This document shows, one piece after another, positions 43,452 to 52,010 of a DNA stretch of 64,000 nucleotides. Every line of letters starts with the position of its first letter. Position 1 is the stretch's first letter. The notes beneath the pieces are model-generated. The model did no database searches. It saw only the letters and a program-made list of their open reading frames with translations, and was not told the origin of the DNA. This DNA comes from Palsa-506 sp963836355 (lineage in GTDB: Bacteria > Actinomycetota > Actinomycetes > Streptosporangiales > Streptosporangiaceae). The translations under genes and the position numbers were made by a program. Where the stretch lies: NCBI GenBank assembly GCA_963836355.1, contig CAWIJO010000002.1:558001-622000 (forward strand), in the 5' to 3' direction.

Positions 43452-44540
43452 TCAGCAGGCCTGGAAGGCCGCGTGATAGTCCGCTGGCGCACGCCCGATC
43501 ACATAACTGCCGCCGTGCTGCCGCAGGAACAAGGTGATGTTCCAGTCCGTGCAGGCGCTATGCGACGGGCTGTCGGCCGGCCGCTGGCGGCTGGTAAAGG
43601 TTACGCCGACCGCCAGCCGTCCTGGAGCGCTGTCAGCGATGGACGTGATCGTCGCGTGCGAGTCGGTGGTGGACCGATAGCCGGCGTTGAAATCAGCTAC
43701 CGACTCATCCCGACGCATCCGGTGATCGAGCAACGTCCGGTATCGCTGGTAATCGTGATTGTTGATTGCCGAGAAGTAGCTGTTGAGAAACGCCTCGACC
43801 TGCGGCGCGGCAGGTGCCTGGGCCACGCTAGGCGCGGCTGTGACCAGGCTTCCGCTGCTGGCCGGAGTGGGCGCTGTCGTCAATGTCGGGGTAGCCGTGG
43901 GAGTCTGCGTCGGGAGCGGCGACGAGAGCCCGCTCGCCGCGTGTGACTGGGCGCGGTCCGGCGCCGGCTGCGCCGCGGGCGCGCCGGACCCGGCGTGGTG
44001 CCGGTGCGCCAGCCAGACTGCTACGCCCCCTCCGGCCGCCAGCACCGCTAAGGCGGCGAGCGCAGCGACGATGGCGTTCCGCCGGCCACCACCCGATGAG
44101 CCGGCCACCAGACTGTCACTCGGCCCGGCGCTCCGGGCGGCGTAGTCGGTGACTTCGGTGCCGAAGGGCTCGACGCTGTCGCCTGTTCCCGGGCTGCGCT
44201 GGGCGGGCTCGTGCCGGGCCGGGCCGTGCTGGGCGAAGAGATCGCCAAACGGGTCCTCACCGGGGGCGGGCCCGGACGCGGCAGATGACCGCTCCGGCCC
44301 CGGCTGGCCGCCGGGCGGAGCGGCCGCGGTCACCGTGTCCGGCTCGTCACCGGTCACCGGCGGAGACGGGGCGGCAGGTGACCCGGTTAGCTGGTCCGCT
44401 GGCCCGGCTGGCCCGGCTGGCCCGGCTGGCCCGGCTGGCCGATTGTCGCGGCCTGCCGCGTCAGCGATCGCGGCGCCACATGCCGTGCAGTACCGTTCCG
44501 ATCCGCTCCTTGGATGTCCGCACGCCGTGCAAAAACGCAT
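43452..44540 (-). CDS. Zinc-ribbon, single-pass membrane protein
   Basis: A 362-aa protein. An N-terminal zinc ribbon has two CxxC pairs (FCTACGHPRSGSERYCTACG, residues 4-23). A long disordered Pro/Gly/Ala region follows, with a run of PAG triplets encoded by a 9-bp tandem repeat (44401-44440). A membrane helix (IVAALAALAVLAAGGGVAVWLA) precedes a Thr/Pro linker. The extracytoplasmic domain of about 120 residues (QVEAFLNSYFSAINNHDYQRYRTLLDHRMR; SHSACTDWNITLFLRQHGGSYVIG) resembles NTF2-like or DUF4878-like folds. Probably a cytosol-to-wall sensor or scaffold; no partner is known. Confidence 0.75.
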   Translation of the reverse strand: MRFCTACGHPRSGSERYCTACGAAIADAAGRDNRPAGPAGPAGPAGPADQLTGSPAAPSPPVTGDEPDTVTAAAPPGGQPGPERSSAASGPAPGEDPFGDLFAQHGPARHEPAQRSPGTGDSVEPFGTEVTDYAARSAGPSDSLVAGSSGGGRRNAIVAALAALAVLAAGGGVAVWLAHRHHAGSGAPAAQPAPDRAQSHAASGLSSPLPTQTPTATPTLTTAPTPASSGSLVTAAPSVAQAPAAPQVEAFLNSYFSAINNHDYQRYRTLLDHRMRRDESVADFNAGYRSTTDSHATITSIADSAPGRLAVGVTFTSRQRPADSPSHSACTDWNITLFLRQHGGSYVIGRAPADYHAAFQAC

Positions 44541-44760
44541 TTCCCTCCCTCATCCCGCGTGATCTGGCTGGCGGCCTGCCACGCGCCCCCGCGGTCCGGG
44601 ACCGCCGGATATTCCGCCATTATCCGTCCTCAGCAGGCAGGGCCTGCCGGGCTGACTGATCGGGCGGCAGAATCGCGGAACGCGCGCTCGGCATCTACCG
44701 CGAACGCGGCTCGCTGCGGGCCCGGGCCCTGGTAACGCATAACGCCGCCATCCAGCGGCG

Positions 44761-45765
44761 CTATGCGTCGATGTCTGACACGACAACTCGCATGGTGGAC
44801 CCGGCGGTGCCCTCGCCCTGCGGCCGCGCCTGCCCGATCGCGACGTCGACGCCCTCCCTCGCGACGCTGTGCATGACCTCCCGCATCGCCCTGGCGTAGT
44901 CGTAGCGCAGCGAGACATACAGCTCGGATCCGCGTTGCATCAGCGTCTGCCACAGCCTCGCGATGATCATGAAAATGAAATGCAGCGGGGAGAGCCGCAG
45001 CCAGAAAGTCCAGCCGACGTACAGGTCCTCGCCGTAGGCGAAGCAGGAGACAAAGCCGGTGAAGAGGCCCCGGCCGATCTCCAGGTAATCGCGGCCCTCA
45101 CCGCCGGCCAGGTTCAGCCTGCGCACCTGAACCACGTCAAGGGGACTGCGCCGCTGCTGCAGGGCCCACGCGATGTGATCGAATGCGACCGGCCCGACCG
45201 ATGCCTTGCCGTCGACGAAGAACTTCCATTCCGAGAGCTGCGCGGGCACCGGCATCAGCAGGAACAAGCCGGTGAACAGCACGCCGATGATCGACGCGCC
45301 GATCCACCACAGCGTCACGGCGACGCCGAAGCCGACCGCGACGCCGAGGATCAGCAGCGCTATCCCCGCCACAATCCCGCCGAGCCAGTAGATCATGATG
45401 TACAGCAGCAGGCGCAGGCCGAACTGCCGGAGCAGCCGCGCGTTGCTGAGCGGGTCGAATGATCCCTCGGGCACCCGGTCGTAGACCAGCCGGTGGCCGA
45501 GGTACTCGGCATTCGGCGTCCGCTGCCCGACGGCGGCGTCCGCCGGAATCGACCCGCCCAGCCGGCTCGGCCAGCCGGACCGGGCCGAGTTGCCCGCACG
45601 ACCCGGTGCGGCCGGGTCCGCCGCGGCCGGCTCCGCGGCCGTCGGCCCGGGGACTAACGACGCAGGCGCCATCGGGGCTCCGGCGGCGGCCTGCTGACCG
45701 CAGCTGCCGCAGAATACGTCGCCGGTCGCCAGCGGCAAGCCGCAGCTCCCGCAGATCCCCTCCAT
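44761..45765 (-). CDS. Zinc-ribbon membrane protein
   Basis: A 334-aa protein from ATG 45765 (GAGAGGACGAGG upstream; the earlier Met at 45828 lacks a site). It has an N-terminal zinc ribbon GICGSCGLPLATGDVFCGSCG, a Pro/Ala linker, then a large amphipathic and hydrophobic centre with two or three helices (LLLYIMIYWLGGIVAGIALLILGVAV; VTLWWIGASIIGVLFTGLFLLMPVP). The C-terminal domain is cytosolic and mixed alpha/beta (WKFFVDGKASVGPVAFDHIAWAL; LYVSLRYDYARAMREVMHSVAREG). The family is not recognised. A second zinc-ribbon protein lies 220 bp downstream on the same strand, suggesting a functional pair. Confidence 0.75.
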   Translation of the reverse strand: MEGICGSCGLPLATGDVFCGSCGQQAAAGAPMAPASLVPGPTAAEPAAADPAAPGRAGNSARSGWPSRLGGSIPADAAVGQRTPNAEYLGHRLVYDRVPEGSFDPLSNARLLRQFGLRLLLYIMIYWLGGIVAGIALLILGVAVGFGVAVTLWWIGASIIGVLFTGLFLLMPVPAQLSEWKFFVDGKASVGPVAFDHIAWALQQRRSPLDVVQVRRLNLAGGEGRDYLEIGRGLFTGFVSCFAYGEDLYVGWTFWLRLSPLHFIFMIIARLWQTLMQRGSELYVSLRYDYARAMREVMHSVAREGVDVAIGQARPQGEGTAGSTMRVVVSDIDA

Positions 45766-45933
45766 TGGCCTCGTCCTCTCGCGCTCAGCCGGCCCCCCGG
45801 ACCGCCATGGAGTTCTACTTAGCGTCAAGTATCCGGCTGGACGGTTATCGCGGGCAACAACCGGAACAGGAGGGCAGGTCAGTCCGCCTGGCGGCGCGCC
45901 GCCTGGCGCCCGCGCGGCCTGGTTCCGCCTGGT

Positions 45934-46596
45934 TCAGACGCGGCAGCTGAGCTCGGCCCCATCGCCGACCGGGAACTGGACGCTCACGTACCCGCTGGCC
46001 GGGTCGCGTACGTAGGCCAGGTAGCCGGCCAGCTGGCCGGCGAACCTGCCGGTGTCGTCGGCGAAGACCAGCGCCCCGGCCGCCATGGCCGGTTCAAGCA
46101 GCCGTAGCACCGGCAGGTACAGGTCCTTCCAGCCGTCCAGCAGGACGAACCCGACCGGGCCCGGCAGGCTGTCCAGGCGATCGAGCGCGTCGCCTGCCAG
46201 GATCTCCGCCACGCCGCCCAGTCCGGCCTCGTCCAGGTTCGCTCGCGCCTGCCGGGCCTTGACCGGGCTGAGCTCGGTGCCGATCACCCGGCCAGATCCG
46301 TTGTCCCGAACGGCCGCGGCCAGGTAGATCGTCGAGATCCCGAATGAGGTGCCGAATTCCACCACGGTTGCCGGGCGGGCCGCGCGCACCAGCGAGTACA
46401 TCAGCTCGCCGCTTTCCGGCTCGACCGGCAGGTAGGCGCTCTCCATCAGCGCCGTGCGCTCCCGGCTCGTCAGCGGCGCCGGGGCCGCCCGCTCGTGCTC
46501 AATAGTCCGGGCGATAACCGGCTCGTCGTCCGCCGCGGCGGCGTACAGGCGGCTCAGCAGTCCGCGCAGCCCGGGATCTGCTAGCGAATTTCCCAT
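45934..46596 (-). CDS. Class I SAM-dependent O-methyltransferase
   Basis: A 220-aa enzyme of the MTH_3/O-methyltransferase-3 type. It has a helical N-terminus, ALMESAYLPVEPESGELMYSLVRAA, motif I ATVVEFGTSFGISTIYLA, an acidic strand end VIGTELSPVKARQA, EILAGDALDRL, and motif VGFVLLDGWKDLYLPVL with the Asp that usually contacts metal or substrate. A VFADDTGRF segment follows. Comparable enzymes methylate catechol-like small molecules. No pathway neighbour is visible. Confidence 0.85.
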   Translation of the reverse strand: MGNSLADPGLRGLLSRLYAAAADDEPVIARTIEHERAAPAPLTSRERTALMESAYLPVEPESGELMYSLVRAARPATVVEFGTSFGISTIYLAAAVRDNGSGRVIGTELSPVKARQARANLDEAGLGGVAEILAGDALDRLDSLPGPVGFVLLDGWKDLYLPVLRLLEPAMAAGALVFADDTGRFAGQLAGYLAYVRDPASGYVSVQFPVGDGAELSCRV

Positions 46597-46650
46597 CTGC
46601 AGCAGTTTGCCCTGCCCCGGGAATGCGGGGCCTGGCCCCGGGCTCGGCTG

Positions 46651-46869
46651 TTATCGCCGCAGCGCTGGCTGGCCACGGCCTAACGACGCTGGACCGGCGG
46701 CCTCCTCGGCGGCCTCATGCGGCCTGCGGCGTTTCATGTCGAGCTCTGCCTCCCGCCGGGCCCGGCGCCAGGCGGTCTCGAAGTAGCCCTCGTCGCTCCG
46801 GCTGTCCTCGCGCTGCTCGATCCACGCGATTGACTCTGGATCGACGACCTTCTCCGCCTTCAGCCGCAT
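46651..46869 (-). CDS. 72-aa charged small protein
   Basis: ATG 46869 has a GGGGGGAGGG tract just upstream. The sequence MRLKAEKVVDPESIAWIEQR, then DEGYFETAWRRARREAELDM, is helical and highly charged with a disordered tail. It overlaps the last 155 bp of the GAF-protein frame in a different frame, so only one of the two is coding there; the small gene has the better ribosome site. Function unknown. Confidence 0.5.
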   Translation of the reverse strand: MRLKAEKVVDPESIAWIEQREDSRSDEGYFETAWRRARREAELDMKRRRPHEAAEEAAGPASLGRGQPALRR

Positions 46870-47842
46870 GGCCCTCCCCCCACTCGCAGTTAGGCCGCCG
46901 CCTTGAAGCACCGCCAGCCGACACCAGTAAATCATTACTCTTAGCTACATCTCGATTACCCTGTGCCGGAACCTGCGATGATCGCCTGCTCCCCCTGGCA
47001 GCTAGCGCGAGCCCGACGCCGAGCAGGTTCGCGAGTGTCTTCATGATTTCCAGGTCCGGCTGGCCCAGCGAATGCGGCTGCGGCGAATCCAGGGTCAGGA
47101 CTCCGTACGGGGTATCGCCCGCCATGATCGCCGTGGCGATGATCGTCTGGTAGCTCCGGCGGGCCAGGAACCGGACCGGCAGGCCGGCCGCCTGCACGTC
47201 CGGGACCAGCTGTGCCTCACGGCCGGCCAGCAGGCCGAACATGTACTGGCCGACCGGGTCGTCCGGGCTGTTCCTGAGAACAGTGCGGCCGGTGTCCTGC
47301 TGTCCCTCATAGCCCGCGTAGCTGACGCAGTGCATGCTGTTGCCGCGGACCTCGAAGAAGATACTCCGCCGCGTCTCGGCCGAATTACCGTGCCCGACCG
47401 CGGCCGAGACGATTGCCTGCGAAAGGCTACCGATCAGCGGCGCCATCTGCCGGTCTGACGCCGACACGGCGATCTTCCCCAGGCAGTACAGGCTCGGCGA
47501 AAGACGCGCCCGCAGCGCGAAGATAAGGTTTGTCTCGGCATTGATCCGGACTTCGGCGGTCCGCCGCTCGGCTTCTTCCTTACTCTGCAGTGCGCGCTCG
47601 CGCTCCGTGACGGCATGCTCGCGCGCTTCGGTTTCCGCCCGCAGCAGACGTTTTGCGGCGAATCTGTTGACAGCAGTTACGGTAGCGGGAATTACCGAAC
47701 ATAGAACCCCAAGGAGAACATTGCGAAGATAATCCTTGCCGCCCCGACCGGCCAGGACGCCGAATACGAATACGCCGGCAGTGCCGAGGAGCGCCAATGC
47801 GGCCAGGCTTGCGGCCTTAGCCCGGCTTGCCCGCGATGCCAT
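46715..47842 (-). CDS. Membrane-anchored GAF-domain protein
   Basis: About 375 aa from ATG 47842 (GGAAGGGA upstream; an earlier Met at 47917 is possible). Two N-terminal hydrophobic segments (ALALLGTAGVFVFGVLAG; VLLGVLCSVIPATVTAV) lead into a coiled-coil-like stretch (ETEAREHAVTERERALQSKEEAERR), then a GAF-type domain with FFEVRGNSMHCVSYAGYEG, FLARRSYQTIIATAIMAGD and PYGVLTLDSPQPHSL. The last 60 or so residues after LGVGLALAA are Arg/Gly-rich and overlap the 72-aa gene, so the true C-terminus may lie earlier if a base is missing. No output domain: probably a sensor or scaffold. Confidence 0.7.
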   Translation of the reverse strand: MASRASRAKAASLAALALLGTAGVFVFGVLAGRGGKDYLRNVLLGVLCSVIPATVTAVNRFAAKRLLRAETEAREHAVTERERALQSKEEAERRTAEVRINAETNLIFALRARLSPSLYCLGKIAVSASDRQMAPLIGSLSQAIVSAAVGHGNSAETRRSIFFEVRGNSMHCVSYAGYEGQQDTGRTVLRNSPDDPVGQYMFGLLAGREAQLVPDVQAAGLPVRFLARRSYQTIIATAIMAGDTPYGVLTLDSPQPHSLGQPDLEIMKTLANLLGVGLALAARGSRRSSQVPAQGNRDVAKSNDLLVSAGGASRRRPNCEWGEGHAAEGGEGRRSRVNRVDRAARGQPERRGLLRDRLAPGPAGGRARHETPQAA

Positions 47843-48323
47843 GCGCGTTTTCCCTTCCGGAGGTCCGCGCGGACGTGCAGGATGGCCCGTCCATACACCC
47901 ATCTCGACGTTAGCCAATACTAGCTAGGTAATTCCATGTTTCCGGCTATCTAGCTGACTCGTGGCCAGCGCGGGCGGGCACGTCATTGCCTACGCGACAC
48001 ATCCGTTTACAAGCAGCTAAAACGGATCCGCCTGGGCCAGTCGCCAGCCCATTGGGAAAGCCAGCGCGGAGCAATTCATAGCAGCCGGCCAGGCCGGGCA
48101 GCCGGCCAGGGGGCCGGCCTCGCCTCCGCCACGGCCGCAACAACCGGCCGCAGCAGCCCGCTCGCCGCCCACCTGCTCGCCCGCCCGCCGGCCACCCCGT
48201 TCGCCCCGCCCGCCGGGCTCGCTCGGTCGGCCGCTAAACTCACGGTCCGTAGTTGATCGACTTCGTTTAGCGCTTGCCGTGCTAGCGCGGTCGCGCATGT
48301 AGATCGGAAAGGGTGACGCTGGC
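47843..48323. other. Intergenic, no gene seen
   Basis: About 480 bp between divergent genes (GAF protein and glycosyltransferase). It contains several CTAGCT words and a C-rich stretch (48100-48230) but no supported gene, RNA or repeat. Promoters of both genes should be here. Confidence 0.4.
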
Positions 48324-49232
48324 GTGCGCCTGACGGTCGGGATACTCGCGTACAACAGCGAGCGGATGCTTCCTGATCTGCTCGCGTCCTTACCTGCCGG
48401 GCTGGCAGGCGTGCACGACTGGCACCTGGTGATCGCCGACGGCGCGTCCGCGGACGGCACGCTGGAAGTGGCGCGACGCCTGGCGCCGGAAGCGGCCATC
48501 GTCGGGCTAGGCGCGAACCGGGGGTTCGCCGCGGCTGCCAACGCGGTGATCAGCTTCGATCCGTCGACCGATGCGGTGCTGATCCTCAGCCCGACCGTGC
48601 GGCTGAGCCGCGGCTGCGTCCGGCCGATGCTGGCGGCCCTCAGCCTGCCGGGGGCGGGGATCGCGGTGCCCCGGCTACTCCGCGGCACGGGGAGGCCGTT
48701 CCCGTCGCTGCGCCGCCGGCCGACACTGCTGCGGGCCTGGAGCGAGGCACTGGTCGGCGGCGGGCTGGCCCGCCGCATCGGTGCCATGAGCGAGCTCATC
48801 GCCGACCCGGAGAACTACACCAGCCAGATCCGCGCCGACTGGGCAACCGGCGCGGTGACGATGATGAGCCGCGAATGCCTCAAGCAGGCAGGCGCCTGGG
48901 ACGAGACGTTCTTCCTCTACTCCGAGGAGACAGAATTCGAGCTGCGCGCGGCCGACGCGGGCTTCCGGCTGACGTTCGCGGACGTGAATGTCACCCACCT
49001 GGGCGGCGAGTCGCGGGTACGGCCGGAACTTTACGCCTTGCATTGCGCGAACAAAGTCCGGCTGTACGGCATGCGCCACCGCAGCGGCGCGGCCGGATCA
49101 TTCTGGGCGGCAATCATCGCCGGCGAGGTCATCCGCGCCGTGGCTTGCCGTGCGCCGATTCACCGTGCCGCCGTCAGCAAGCTCCTGCACGAGCGCCGGG
49201 CCTTGATCTCGGGCCAGCCCGCACGGACGTAG
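48324..49232 (+). CDS. Glycosyltransferase family 2, rhamnosyl-type
   Basis: A 302-aa GT-A fold enzyme from GTG 48324. It starts at once with the GT2 strand RLTVGILAYNSERMLPDLLASL, then VIADGASADGTLEVA (nucleotide-binding Asp), GLGANRGFAAAANAVI and the middle STDAVLILSPTVRLS. The expected DxD is replaced by SPT (family NPD, as in rhamnosyltransferases). It ends with the acceptor-loop motif GAWDETFFLYSEETEFELRAADAGF (ED-type catalytic base). Such enzymes add sugars to wall or surface polysaccharides. It stands alone, followed by a strong hairpin. Confidence 0.88.
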   Translation: MRLTVGILAYNSERMLPDLLASLPAGLAGVHDWHLVIADGASADGTLEVARRLAPEAAIVGLGANRGFAAAANAVISFDPSTDAVLILSPTVRLSRGCVRPMLAALSLPGAGIAVPRLLRGTGRPFPSLRRRPTLLRAWSEALVGGGLARRIGAMSELIADPENYTSQIRADWATGAVTMMSRECLKQAGAWDETFFLYSEETEFELRAADAGFRLTFADVNVTHLGGESRVRPELYALHCANKVRLYGMRHRSGAAGSFWAAIIAGEVIRAVACRAPIHRAAVSKLLHERRALISGQPART

Positions 49233-49257
49233 CTAGCGAACCGCTGCCTCGTCCGCG

Positions 49258-49283
49258 CTGGTACCCGGCCGGCCGGGTACCAG
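49258..49283 (+). terminator. Perfect 13-bp hairpin after GT2 gene
   Basis: 26-bp perfect palindrome 26 nt past the stop. The 380 bp from here to the MFS start contain no supported gene. Confidence 0.6.
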
Positions 49284-49662
49284 CAAGGACCGGCCCGCGC
49301 CGCTCCTTGATGTGCGAACATGCCTGTACCTCGCGGGTCTTGCGCATAGCGGTGAAGAGCCGTCCGGGCGCGCCCGGACCAGGCGGAAAGTCTTGTGACA
49401 CGCGATGCCCGGCCTTGCGGCTTGCTTCGGCCGGAGTCTGGCCCTGCGCGCGGCCGCAGTCGATCCTGGCCCGCGTCCGGAGTCGGCGCCGCCCGGCGGC
49501 TTGCCAGAACGGTGATGTCAGCCGTTTCGAGCTGGTTTGCGGCCGTAAGTACCCTGACTGAGCCGCTATGAGCGGGTATAAGAGCACTGCCGGGGGCGAC
49601 CGGTGCGTTGTCGCGTCGGTCAGGTAGCCGAGCGTGGCGAGCGGTCAGCGGAGGGAGCGGGC

Positions 49663-50841
49663 ATGGCGGTGCCCCGGCTGGGGCTGGCGCCCGCCATGCT
49701 CGCACTGCTCTGCTTCGTCTGCGCGCTAGTGCTGGTGGACACGGTGTTTTTCACCGCGCTGACGCCGCTGCTGCCGCACTACGTCCGGTCGGCCGGGCTG
49801 TCGAAGTCGGGCGCCGGCCTGCTGGTCGCCGCATATGCCGTGGGCACGCTGGTCGGCGCGCTGCCCGGCGGGCTGCTCACCGCGCGGCTGGGCGACCGGC
49901 TGGTGGTGCTGCTGGGGCTGGCGCTGATGAGCGGATCGACGCTGGTCTTCGGCTGGGCGTCCAGCCCGGTCGTGCTGGACGCGTCACGCTTCGCCCAGGG
50001 ACTGGCCGGAGCGTGTATCTGGGCCGCGGGCATGGCCTGGCTGGCGACTGCAGCGCCGGCCGAGCGGCGCGGCGAGCTGCTCGGCATCGCGCTTGGCGCC
50101 GCGGTCGTTGGCGCGCTCTTCGGGCCGGTCGTCGGGGCTATCGCCGACCGGGTAGGAACCGGCCCGGCATTCGCCGTAGCCGCGGTAGCCGGGACGGCGC
50201 TGACGGGCATGGCCTTCCTCGTGCCAGGCCCGCACGCCCCGACGCCACAGGGCCTGCGGGCCACCTGGCCCGCGGTTCGCGACCGCCAGGTCGGCACCGG
50301 CATGTGGCTCACGATGCTGGCAGGCCTCGGATTCGGAGTAGTTGATGTGCTTGCCCCGCTGCGCCTCAGTCACCTCGGCGCGACCGCGACCGTCATCGGG
50401 GCGACGTTCCTCGCCGCGGCGGCCATCGAGTCAGCGCTGTCGCCGCTGGCTGGCCGACAGTCGGATCGCCGCGGTGCGCTGATGCCCATCCGGCTCTCGC
50501 TGCTGGTGGCGATCTCGGTCAGCCTGCTGGCGCCGCTGCTGTCCCCGGCACTCTTGCTGGTTGCCGTGCTGATCGCGGGCATGCCGGCGTTCGGCACGCT
50601 GTTCGCGCCGGCCGCCGCCTTGCTGAGCGAGGGCGCGCACCGGCTGGAGCTGAACCAGGGGCTTGCCTTCGGCCTGGCCAACCTCGCCTGGGCAGGCGGG
50701 CAGGCGGTGGCCGCCGCGGCGAGCGGCGCGGTGGCCCAGGCAACGTCGGACCTGATCCCCTATTCGCTGCTCGCCGCTACCTGCCTCGGGACGCTGCTGC
50801 ACTTCCGGCCAAACCTCAGCTGGCGGCCCGGGCGGCGCTAG
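49663..50841 (+). CDS. MFS transporter
   Basis: A 393-aa permease from ATG 49663 (GGAGGGAGCGGGC upstream). It has twelve hydrophobic segments; MFS signature between helices 2 and 3 (GGLLTARLGDRLVVLLG), and the matching loop in the second half (SPLAGRQSDRRGALMPIR). Motif-C-like GAAVVGALFGPVVGA in helix 5 is typical of drug:proton antiporters, so efflux of a small molecule is likely. Its stop overlaps the stop of the convergent DUF4287 remnant (CTAG). Confidence 0.85.
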   Translation: MAVPRLGLAPAMLALLCFVCALVLVDTVFFTALTPLLPHYVRSAGLSKSGAGLLVAAYAVGTLVGALPGGLLTARLGDRLVVLLGLALMSGSTLVFGWASSPVVLDASRFAQGLAGACIWAAGMAWLATAAPAERRGELLGIALGAAVVGALFGPVVGAIADRVGTGPAFAVAAVAGTALTGMAFLVPGPHAPTPQGLRATWPAVRDRQVGTGMWLTMLAGLGFGVVDVLAPLRLSHLGATATVIGATFLAAAAIESALSPLAGRQSDRRGALMPIRLSLLVAISVSLLAPLLSPALLLVAVLIAGMPAFGTLFAPAAALLSEGAHRLELNQGLAFGLANLAWAGGQAVAAAASGAVAQATSDLIPYSLLAATCLGTLLHFRPNLSWRPGRR

Positions 50842-51289
50842 CCGGACTGGTCGTAGGCGGGGCGCAGTCCGAGATCAACGCGATCCCTCGCAGCGGCCGC
50901 GACCGCGGCGAACTGCCGGCCGCGGACGAACGGCGTGTAGGTGCCGCGGCCCTCGGTGGTCACGTCGTCGCCCAGCTCGCCGATCGCGGCGGCGACCGCG
51001 TCGAAGATCGGCCGGAGTGCCGCCTTCGGGCCGGCGTACTGGCTGTCGATGTACTCGGCCACGGTCGGCGGCGTCCAGCCAGCCGCCCTGGCGGCGCTGT
51101 CGGCGATTGCCCACTGGCTGTTCTGCGGCACGCCGTGCTCGGTGCGCAGCCACTTGCGCACCGCATTCTGGTCCAGCGGGTCGGTGCCGGATGCCGCACC
51201 AGCGCGACCCACGCATCCAGCGGGCGGCCGGTCCGCGCCTCGAGCGATGCGCTGACTGCGGACAGCATCCCCTCCGGCGTCTGCCCCAC
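50838..51289 (-). pseudogene. DUF4287/DUF5655 protein, frameshifted
   Basis: ATG 51289 begins GQTPEGMLSAVSASLEARTG and RPLDAWVALVR, the DUF4287 N-terminus. Near 51200 the frame shifts. The other frame supplies GTDPLDQNAVRKWLRTEHGV (end of DUF4287) and the DUF5655-like C-terminus (PKAALRPIFDAVAAAIGEL; TPFVRGRQFAAV), ending at 50838. The complete product would be about 150 aa. Cause of the shift unknown; it could be one or two bases in error. Confidence 0.75.
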
Positions 51290-51358
51290 GGCACATAGCG
51301 TAGTAGCCCGTGCGGCGGCGCGGCCCGCGAGAGCCCGGGGCGGTGCCGACGGTACCGG

Positions 51359-51756
51359 CTAGGGCAGCATTCCGTCGGCCCGGCGCATGATCTCGCGGCA
51401 CAGGCGGGCCACGCCGCCCGGGTCATCGGTGAACTGCGACGGCTTGATGCAGAATGTCGTGAAGCCGGCCGCGGCCTGTGCCGGAATGGCTGCCAGCGCC
51501 GCCGCGAGCAGCAGCACCACCGAGCTCGGCCATGGCGTCGCCGGGTCCTGGTTGCCCGGCAGGGCATACTCACGGGGATTGGCCATCAGCCCGTTGCTGG
51601 CCGCGGCCGGGCCGAGCACGATGTGCTCGCTGATCATCACGGAGTCGAACCCGGCGTCCTCGGCCTCGCGGCCCAGCGGACCAGGGCCGGCAGGTCGCGG
51701 CCCGAGGTCATGGTCCAGTTCTCGCTGAGAATCAGGCACATTCGCGGCGCGGCCAT
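51359..51756 (-). pseudogene. LLM-class flavin oxidoreductase remnant
   Basis: ATG 51756 (GGGGAG upstream) starts MAAPRMCLILSENWTMTSGR, the luciferase-like N-terminus. A frameshift near 51680 leads to REAEDAGFDSVMISEHIVLG, typical of the family. After PWPSSVVLLLAA the sequence jumps to a C-terminal piece (TTFCIKPSQFTDDPGGVARL). So about 200 residues of the barrel are deleted, with a frameshift as well. Not functional. Confidence 0.75.
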
Positions 51757-51804
51757 CAGCACTCCCCAGTCAGGCCCGGCGTCGCCGTGACCGACGACTT
51801 ACTG

Positions 51805-51995
51805 GTTAACATTTAGCCGCCAGTCACCGGACAGATCTTAACCACTAAAATTCGCCACTCGTTGAATTATGGTTGATGTGACTGGTGGGACTTTCGGGGC
51901 TCCTGGGCCGCAGTTTCGGGTTCCGGGGCTGGACTTGCGGCCCCCGCGTCCGGTGACTCAGTAGTTAAATTTTAACCCAGCGGTTAAAATTTAGC
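51805..51995. repeat. AT-rich nested inverted-repeat cluster
   Basis: In a strikingly AT-rich patch, GGTTAACATTTAGC (51805-51818) recurs as GGTTAAAATTTAGC (51982-51995). A perfect 12-bp inverted repeat (51966-51977 with 51982-51993) forms a hairpin with a CAGC loop. AGTCACCGGAC (51823-51833) is inverted at 51948-51958, and a weaker copy sits at 51839-51853. It could be a MITE-like remnant or a multi-site operator upstream of the LLM gene. Confidence 0.65.
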
Positions 51996-52010
51996 GCTAG
52001 GCGCAATGGG

